Assembly (NCBI GenBank): GCA_046565765.1
Contig: JBKHXX010000094.1
Span: forward strand, 124,001-188,000
Length of the DNA: 64,000 nt
Direction of reading: 5' to 3'
Origin: JBFMCT01 sp046565765
GTDB lineage: Bacteria > Actinomycetota > Acidimicrobiia > Acidimicrobiales > AC-14
This document shows positions 58,734 through 64,000 of the stretch, one piece after another (position 1 is the first letter of the stretch; every line of letters starts with the position of its first letter). Both the position numbers and the translations under genes were made by a program. The notes under the pieces were generated by a model, which worked only from the letters and a program-made list of their open reading frames with translations, had not been told where the DNA came from and did no database searches.

Positions 58734-61067
58734 ATGCCGGCAGTAGTTCCCGAGACGATCCTGCGGATCCGCTCGGATCCCACGCTCCAGGGCCCGGCGT
58801 TCTGCCGGGCCCTGAGCGCTGCCACCGACCGGTGGCTGGCCGGGCTGTTCGAGGCCGCCCTCGACGGCGCGGACGGCCGCGGGCTCGCCCTGGTGGCGGT
58901 CGGCGGGTACGGCCGGTCGGAGCTGTGCCCGGGCAGCGACGTGGACGTCATCCTGGTCGACGCAGCGAAGCGCGACCGCAAGCTGCTGGCCCGCACCGCG
59001 GAGCGCATCTGGTACCCGGTCTGGGACGCGGCGGTGAAGCTGGGCCACGCCGTGCGCACCCCCAAAGAGGCCTTGGCACTGGCCGCCGGCGACCTCGACA
59101 CGGCCACGTCGCTGCTCAACGTCCGGCTGGTGGCCGGGGACCGGGCGGTGGCCGAGGACCTTGCCCGCAAGGCCCTGGCCCAGTGGCGCCAGCGCTCGTC
59201 GCGCTGGCTGGGGGCCCTCGCCGCCTCGGTGGTCGAGCGTCACCGGAGGGCCGGGGAGGTCGCCTTCCTGCTCGAGCCCGACCTGAAGGAGGGCAGGGGC
59301 GGCCTTCGCGACGTCCACGCCCTGGGATGGGCCGAAGCCGCCGACCGGGTGCTGCTTCCGGACGACCACCAAGCCCTCGTCGAGGCCTACGCGACGGTGC
59401 TGGCCGCTCGGGTGGAGCTGCACCGGCGCACGGGCAAGCCCCACGACCGCCTGCTCCTCCAGGACCAGGACGCGGTGGCCACCGCCTTGGGCGACCGCGA
59501 CGCCGACGCCCTCACGTGCCGGCTGGCCGCCGCCGCCCGCACCATCGCCTGGCGGAGCGACGAGGCGTGGCAGCGGGTCGAGGCGTCGCTGCGGGGCCCC
59601 TCCGGCCGGACCGCGACCCGGGACCGGCCGGTGGCGGCCGGCCTGGTGCTGCGGGAGGGCGTGGTGGAGCTGGCCCCCGGCGCCGACGTGGAGGGCGACC
59701 CCGGCCTTGTGCTGCGGGCCGCCGCGGCGGCCGCCACCGCCGGCACCCGTCTGGGCCGGGCGACCCTCGACCGGCTGGCGGCGCGTGCCGCGCTCCCTCC
59801 CGAGCCGTGGCCCGAGGAGTCGCGCCGCAACCTCGTCCGCCTGCTGGACGGAGGGCGGGCCGCCCTGCCCGTGCTCGAGGCCCTCGACCAGACCGGCCTC
59901 CTCGCCCGGCTGGTGCCGGAGTGGGAACGGGTGCGCAGCCTGCCCCAGCGCAACGCCTACCACCGCTTCACCGTCGACCGGCACCTGTGCGAGGCGGCGG
60001 TGGGGGCGGCCGAGCTCGCCGACCGCGTGCGCCGGCCCGACCTGCTGCTGGTGGGGGCGTGGCTGCACGACATCGGCAAGGGCTGCGACGGAGACCACAG
60101 CGAGGCCGGGGCCCGCATCGTCGAGACGGTGGCCACCCGCATGGGCTTTCCCGCCCCCGACGTGGCCGTGCTCGTCCGCCTGGCCCGCCACCACCTGGTG
60201 CTGGCCGACGCCGCCACCCGCCGCGACCTCAACGACCCGGCCACGGTGGCGGCGGTGGCCGAGGCGGTGTGCGACCTCGACACCCTCGAGCTGCTCCACG
60301 CCCTCACCGTGGCCGACTCGCTGGCCACCGGGCCGGCGGCCTGGAGCCCGTGGAAGGCGTCGCTCGTCGACGACCTGGTGCAGCGCACCGCCAGGGTGCT
60401 GGCGGGCGAGCCCCACGAGGCCATGGCCGAGGCCGGGCCCGGCCCGGCCGAGCAGGCGCTGGTCGAGCAGGTGCAGGCCGGGGCCGACCTCGTCCTGTCG
60501 GGGGACGGCAACGACGTGGCGCTGGCCGCCGCCGACCGGCCGGGGCTCTTCTGGCGGGTGGCGGGAACGCTCGCCCTGCACGGGCTGGACGTGCTGTCGG
60601 CGCGGGTGTGGCCGGGAGGCGACGGGGTGGCCGTCGAGGAGTTCCGGGTGGAGCCCGTCTTCGGCGGCACGCCCGACTGGTCGAAGGTGGAGGCCGACCT
60701 GCGGCGGGTGCTGGCCGGCCGGCTGTCGCTGGAGGCCCGGCTGGCCGAGCGGGCCAGGGCCTACGCGGGCCGGTCGAACCTGCCCTCGGCCACGCCGGCC
60801 CGCACCCACGTGCTGGTCGACAACGACGCGTCGGAGGTGGCCACCGTGGTGGAGGTGCGCGCCCCCGACCGCATCGGCACGCTGTACCGCATCACGCGGG
60901 CCCTGTCCGACCTGGAGCTCGACATCCGCCACGCCAAGGTGTCGACCCTGGGCCACGAGGTGGTCGACGCCTTCTACGTGCTCGACGCCACCGGGGCCAA
61001 GCTCGACGACGAGGACCACCGCCGCGAGGTGGAGCGGGCGATCCTGCTGGAGGTGTCCCGCACCTAG
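58734..61067 (+). CDS. glnD: P-II nucleotidyltransferase/removing enzyme
   Basis: GlnD modifies and demodifies P-II. The 777-residue enzyme has an N-terminal nucleotidyltransferase domain with GGYGRSELCPGSDVDVIL, a GlnE-like helical part with DLKEGRGGLRDVHAL, and an HD domain with LLVGAWLHDIGKGCDGDHS. Two ACT domains follow at the C-terminus (RPGLFWRVAGTLALHGLDVL and APDRIGTLYRITRALSDLEL). The length is shorter than E. coli GlnD (about 890) but normal for actinobacteria. The start, ATG 58734, is 1 bp after the glnK stop. All catalytic motifs are intact, so both activities are expected. Confidence 0.94.
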   Translation: MPAVVPETILRIRSDPTLQGPAFCRALSAATDRWLAGLFEAALDGADGRGLALVAVGGYGRSELCPGSDVDVILVDAAKRDRKLLARTAERIWYPVWDAAVKLGHAVRTPKEALALAAGDLDTATSLLNVRLVAGDRAVAEDLARKALAQWRQRSSRWLGALAASVVERHRRAGEVAFLLEPDLKEGRGGLRDVHALGWAEAADRVLLPDDHQALVEAYATVLAARVELHRRTGKPHDRLLLQDQDAVATALGDRDADALTCRLAAAARTIAWRSDEAWQRVEASLRGPSGRTATRDRPVAAGLVLREGVVELAPGADVEGDPGLVLRAAAAAATAGTRLGRATLDRLAARAALPPEPWPEESRRNLVRLLDGGRAALPVLEALDQTGLLARLVPEWERVRSLPQRNAYHRFTVDRHLCEAAVGAAELADRVRRPDLLLVGAWLHDIGKGCDGDHSEAGARIVETVATRMGFPAPDVAVLVRLARHHLVLADAATRRDLNDPATVAAVAEAVCDLDTLELLHALTVADSLATGPAAWSPWKASLVDDLVQRTARVLAGEPHEAMAEAGPGPAEQALVEQVQAGADLVLSGDGNDVALAAADRPGLFWRVAGTLALHGLDVLSARVWPGGDGVAVEEFRVEPVFGGTPDWSKVEADLRRVLAGRLSLEARLAERARAYAGRSNLPSATPARTHVLVDNDASEVATVVEVRAPDRIGTLYRITRALSDLELDIRHAKVSTLGHEVVDAFYVLDATGAKLDDEDHRREVERAILLEVSRT

Positions 61068-61076
61068 GGTGCTGTC

Positions 61077-61490
61077 ATGGATCCTGCCGAGGCGCGCGAC
61101 ATCGTCCGCACCCAACACAACGCCGTGCTGGCCACCCGTCGCCACGACGGCCGGCCCCAGCTCTCGCCCGTCAACGTCGGCCTCGACCCCGAGGGTCGCG
61201 TCACCATCAGCAGCCGCGAACGGGCCTACAAGGTCCGCAACATCCGCCGCGACCCCCGCGTGTCCGTCTGCGTCCTCCCGCCGAACTTCTTCGGGGGGCG
61301 GTGGATCCAGATCGACGGCACCGCCGACGTGCTGTCCCTCCCCGACGCCCTGGAGCCGCTGGTGGAGTACTACCGGGGCATCTCCGGCGAGCACCCCGAC
61401 TGGGACGACTACCGCGCCGCCATGGTGCGCGACGAGCGCGTCCTGGTGCGGGTGACCATCGAGCGGGCCGGGCCCGATCGGGCCGCCTGA
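61077..61490 (+). CDS. PPOX-fold F420/flavin-dependent protein
   Basis: The 137-residue protein has the split beta-barrel of pyridoxamine-phosphate-oxidase-like enzymes. HNAVLATRRHDGRPQLSPVN, VTISSRERAYKVRNIRRDPRV and WIQIDGTADVLSLPDALEPL are characteristic motifs of actinobacterial F420-binding members. The organism makes F420 (cofC at 19660), so F420 is the likeliest cofactor, although FMN cannot be excluded. It starts 9 bp after glnD but is probably unrelated to nitrogen control. The substrate is unknown. Confidence 0.88.
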   Translation: MDPAEARDIVRTQHNAVLATRRHDGRPQLSPVNVGLDPEGRVTISSRERAYKVRNIRRDPRVSVCVLPPNFFGGRWIQIDGTADVLSLPDALEPLVEYYRGISGEHPDWDDYRAAMVRDERVLVRVTIERAGPDRAA

Positions 61491-61611
61491 GACCCGTTTC
61501 CCGGGGCCGGGCGCACACGGCGGGTACGCGGGTCGCCGGAGAACGACGCTGCCGTAGGATGCAACCCGTCCTGACCGGGGAGCGCCTGTCCGTGGAACCT
61601 CCGAGTTCGCG

Positions 61612-62847
61612 ATGGCCCGTCGACTGCGCCGTGCCGGCGCCCGCCTGGGCGCGCTCGTCGGTTCTGACGCCGCGACCGTTCGCCAGAGCCTGGGCGCCCT
61701 GTCGATCTCCTCGATCGGGGACCTGCTCGCCGGGCTGACGCTCGGCTCGATCACCCACACCCTCGACCAGCTCCCCGGCCTGCTCGTGCTGGTGCCGGCG
61801 GCCATCGGGATGCGGGGCAACATCTTCGGCGCCCTCGGCAGCCGGCTGGGCACCGCCATCCACGCCGGCACCTTCACCCTGTCCCGGCGGCGCGACACCG
61901 TGGTCGGCCAGAACGTCCTGGCCTCCGTCGCCCTGACCCTGTCGATCTCCCTGGCCCTGGCCTTCCTGGCCAAGGCGGTGGCGGTGGCGTTCGGCATCCC
62001 CAACACGATCTCGGTCCTCGACTTCATGCTGATCTCGCTCTTGGGCGGGGCGCTCTCGTCGGTGATCGTCCTGCTGATCACCCTCGGCGTGGCCGCCCGC
62101 TCGGTGTCCAAGAACTGGGACCTGGACAACGTGGCCGCCCCCCTGGTCACCGCCGCCGGCGACGTGGTGACGCTTCCCTCGCTGTTCCTGGCCACCTACC
62201 TGGTCGGGCTGGGTTGGGTCTCGCTGGTGCTCAGCCTGGTCGCCGCCGCCCTGTCGATCGCCGCCCTGGTGGCCGCGCTGCGGGCCGGGCTACCGGTCCT
62301 GCACCGCATCATCCGCGAGTCGCTCCCGGTGCTGCTGCTGGCGGGGACGGTGGACGTGCTGGCGGGCGTGACCATCGAGAAGCGGCTGGAGTCGTTCCTC
62401 GTCTTCCCCGGGCTGCTGGTGCTCGTGCCACCCTTCCTGGAGGACACCGGCGCCCTGGGCGGCATCCTGTCCAGCCGGTTGTCGAGCAAGCTCCACCTGG
62501 GCGTGATCGAGCCGCGCAACGTCCCCCAGCGGGCGGCGCGGGGCGACTTCCTCCTCACGTTCCTCTACGCGGTGCCCGTGTTCGTGCTGCTGGCCGTCTC
62601 CGCCGACATCGCCGCCACCGTCGTGGGGCTGGAGACGCCGGGGGTGGGGCGGATGGTGGCGGTGTCCCTGATCGGCGGCTTCCTCGCCACCATCTTCGCC
62701 GTCGGCATCGCCTACTACGGGGCCATCGTGTCGTTCCGGTTGGGCCTCGATCCCGACAACCACGGCATCCCGCTCATCACCTCGTCGATGGACCTGATCG
62801 GGGCCTTCGCCCTCATCCTCGCCATCGTGCTGGTCGGGGTGGGCTGA
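61612..62847 (+). CDS. MgtE/SLC41-like divalent cation transporter with two transport domains
   Basis: The 411-residue protein has two similar halves, each a MgtE-type transmembrane domain. The first contains LPGLLVLVPAAIGMRGNIFG and the second LVFPGLLVLVPPFLEDTG. The cytoplasmic N and CBS domains of typical MgtE are absent; only about 35 residues precede the first span. This two-domain layout resembles SLC41-like proteins. The gating role normally played by the missing domains may be filled by the PhoU/TrkA-C protein encoded 48 bp downstream. The start at ATG 61612 lacks a ribosome site. Mg2+ or a similar cation is the inferred substrate. Confidence 0.85.
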   Translation: MARRLRRAGARLGALVGSDAATVRQSLGALSISSIGDLLAGLTLGSITHTLDQLPGLLVLVPAAIGMRGNIFGALGSRLGTAIHAGTFTLSRRRDTVVGQNVLASVALTLSISLALAFLAKAVAVAFGIPNTISVLDFMLISLLGGALSSVIVLLITLGVAARSVSKNWDLDNVAAPLVTAAGDVVTLPSLFLATYLVGLGWVSLVLSLVAAALSIAALVAALRAGLPVLHRIIRESLPVLLLAGTVDVLAGVTIEKRLESFLVFPGLLVLVPPFLEDTGALGGILSSRLSSKLHLGVIEPRNVPQRAARGDFLLTFLYAVPVFVLLAVSADIAATVVGLETPGVGRMVAVSLIGGFLATIFAVGIAYYGAIVSFRLGLDPDNHGIPLITSSMDLIGAFALILAIVLVGVG

Positions 62848-62895
62848 GCTCGCGCCATGGGGGGGGAGGTGCGGGGGTACGCTGACCGCGTCCCC

Positions 62896-64000
62896 ATGGA
62901 CGACAGCAAACCGCGAAATCTCAAGACCATGCTGTCGGAGGCGAAGGACACCTCCGAGCTCATGGTCGACCTTGCCTACGCCTCGGTCTACTTCGGCGAC
63001 GCGGACATGGCGGAGGAGGTCGACGAGCTCGAGGCCCACCTCTCCGACCTGGTCCACGAGATGCGAGCCATCTGCGTGCTGGCCGCCCGCTCCCCGCGCG
63101 ACGCCGACGCCATGGCGTCGGTCCTCCAGGTGGTGGGGGCCATCGAGCGCATGGGCAACGCCGCCGTGGACATCGCCAACATCGTCACCCGCCGCCTCGG
63201 GATCCCCCGGGCCCTGGTCGCCGACCTGTCGCGGGCCGAGGAGATCTCCCACCGGGTGCGCATCCGGGACGGGTCGCAGATGGCCCACTGCAGCCTCTCG
63301 GCCCTGGAGCTGCCGGTCGAGGTGGGCATGAGCGTGGTCGCCATCCGCCGGGAGCGGGACTGGATCACCGAGATCGACGGCGAGCAGGTGCTGCTGCCGG
63401 GCGACGTGCTGTTCCTCCAGGGCACGGCCGCGGGCATCGCCGAGGTCCGCCGGCTGGCGGGCGCACCGGCGTGGGAGCCGCCCCAGATGGCAGAGGAGCC
63501 GGCCGTGTCCGACCTCGACCGGGCCATCGACGTGCTGGTCGAGATGAAGAACGTGTCGGAGGTGGCGGTGGGGCTCGCCTACTCCGCCCTGGTGCTGCGC
63601 GACCAGGGCCTGGCCGCCGAGGTCAGCCACCTGGAGGACCGCCTCGACGAGATGAAGGAGCGCTTGGAGGTCTGGGTCCTGCGGGCCGCCCACGAGCGGG
63701 TCGACCCGTCGCCGCTGCGGGGCTTGGTGCACCTGGCCCAGTCGGCCGAGGAGATCGGCGATGCGGCCCAGCAGATGGTGTGGCTGGTCGAGGAGGACGA
63801 GGAGCTGCACCCCGTGCTGGCGCTGGCTCTGGGCGACGCCGACGAGGTGGTCGTGCGGGTGCCGGTGGCGGCCCGGTCGCCGGCCGACGGCCGCTCCCTG
63901 GCCGAGCTGCGGCTGGAAACCGAGACCGGGTTCTACCTCCTCGCCATCCGCCGGGGCGGCCGCTACGTCTACCGCCCCCGGGCCAACGTGGTGCTCCAGG
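62896..64000 (+). CDS. PhoU and TrkA-C domain regulatory protein, partial
   Basis: The frame runs from ATG 62896 off the right edge, giving 368 residues. It has two repeats: a PhoU-like helical domain (about 10-95, SELMVDLAYASVYFGDADMA) then TrkA-C (about 115-195, LELPVEVGMSVVAIRRERDW). A second PhoU-like domain (VSEVAVGLAYSALVLRDQGL) and a second TrkA-C (GRSLAELRLETETGFYLLAI) follow. TrkA-C domains usually bind small ligands and control ion channels. Its position directly after the MgtE-like gene suggests it regulates that transporter. The C-terminus is missing only because the window ends. Confidence 0.88.
   Translation, partial: MDDSKPRNLKTMLSEAKDTSELMVDLAYASVYFGDADMAEEVDELEAHLSDLVHEMRAICVLAARSPRDADAMASVLQVVGAIERMGNAAVDIANIVTRRLGIPRALVADLSRAEEISHRVRIRDGSQMAHCSLSALELPVEVGMSVVAIRRERDWITEIDGEQVLLPGDVLFLQGTAAGIAEVRRLAGAPAWEPPQMAEEPAVSDLDRAIDVLVEMKNVSEVAVGLAYSALVLRDQGLAAEVSHLEDRLDEMKERLEVWVLRAAHERVDPSPLRGLVHLAQSAEEIGDAAQQMVWLVEEDEELHPVLALALGDADEVVVRVPVAARSPADGRSLAELRLETETGFYLLAIRRGGRYVYRPRANVVLQ

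Noticed and set aside
61491..61611. A magnesium riboswitch before the MgtE-like gene
   Set aside because: The 121-bp gap shows no recognisable M-box core, and the space is shorter than that element usually needs.
58440..62195. A 1251-codon open frame on the minus strand
   Set aside because: It runs antisense through glnK, glnD and later genes whose motifs are intact. Its product is rich in Gly, His, Val and Gln, as expected of a shadow frame in high-G+C DNA.

Overview
The window is very G+C-rich, densely coded bacterial DNA with short gaps, many GTG starts and many 1-4 bp start/stop overlaps. Its gene content is actinobacterial: a WhiB7-type regulator, an ImuA'/ImuB/DnaE2 mutasome under LexA-type boxes, the coenzyme F420 gene cofC, an F420/flavin PPOX protein, an Rv2578c-type radical SAM protein and an amt-glnK-glnD operon. 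Some genes are unusual for well-studied actinomycetes (NurA-HerA beside Mre11-Rad50, archaeal-type TIGR00300, an AgrE-like arginine dihydrolase). I infer a deep-branching Actinomycetota lineage, perhaps Acidimicrobiia; no rRNA or other marker here can prove it. I saw no tRNA, rRNA, CRISPR array, transposase or prophage gene, so this looks like ordinary chromosome. No gene-free stretch exceeds about 300 bp.

Layout. 1-1470 (minus): an M50 protease, cut by the window edge, behind a small Cys-containing protein. 1520-2203: whiB7 with an upstream AT-rich promoter element, a leader peptide frame and a terminator/antiterminator switch. 2413-6389: an acidic gene with a broken frame, a lipoprotein, an intein-bearing radical SAM protein with a LexA-type box, and a dienelactone-hydrolase-like lipoprotein. 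6420-10567: a PLD-family enzyme, a condensation-domain acyltransferase, an alpha/beta hydrolase and PsiE. 10571-16653: a NurA-HerA-Mre11-Rad50 operon with an AT-rich palindromic promoter. 16643-22000: def, a HAD phosphatase, a histone-H1-like protein, a PIG-L deacetylase, cofC, a small secreted protein and a two-component pair. 22016-27086: gpsA, a MoxR/DUF58/VWA set, a wall-anchored-like protein and an RpiB-like isomerase. 27125-33665: an oligopeptide ABC importer without ATPases, selD, rnhB and small proteins.

33669-40867 (minus) looks like two transcription units: MoxR-DUF58-transglutaminase (with Ser where the catalytic Cys should be), then an AI-2E-type exporter, TIGR00300 and an arginine dihydrolase. 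41284-53033 holds the SOS mutasome split in two (imuA'-imuB at 42 kb, dnaE2 at 49.7 kb), with a cation exporter, a cupredoxin, a multicopper oxidase, an Asp-box lipoprotein and a STAS protein between. A 41-bp hairpin lies in frame inside dnaE2. 53074-57004: a second cupredoxin, an RsbW-like kinase, a thioredoxin-reductase-like protein, a Rieske fusion, a GNAT and an SDR. 57041-61067 is the nitrogen operon amt-glnK-glnD behind a GlnR-like half-site. It is followed by a PPOX protein and an MgtE-like transporter paired with a PhoU/TrkA-C regulator that runs off the right end.

Themes: DNA repair and mutagenesis (four-gene end-resection operon, mutasome, LexA-type boxes), translation stress (whiB7 attenuation), nitrogen and arginine handling, and envelope or metal homeostasis.
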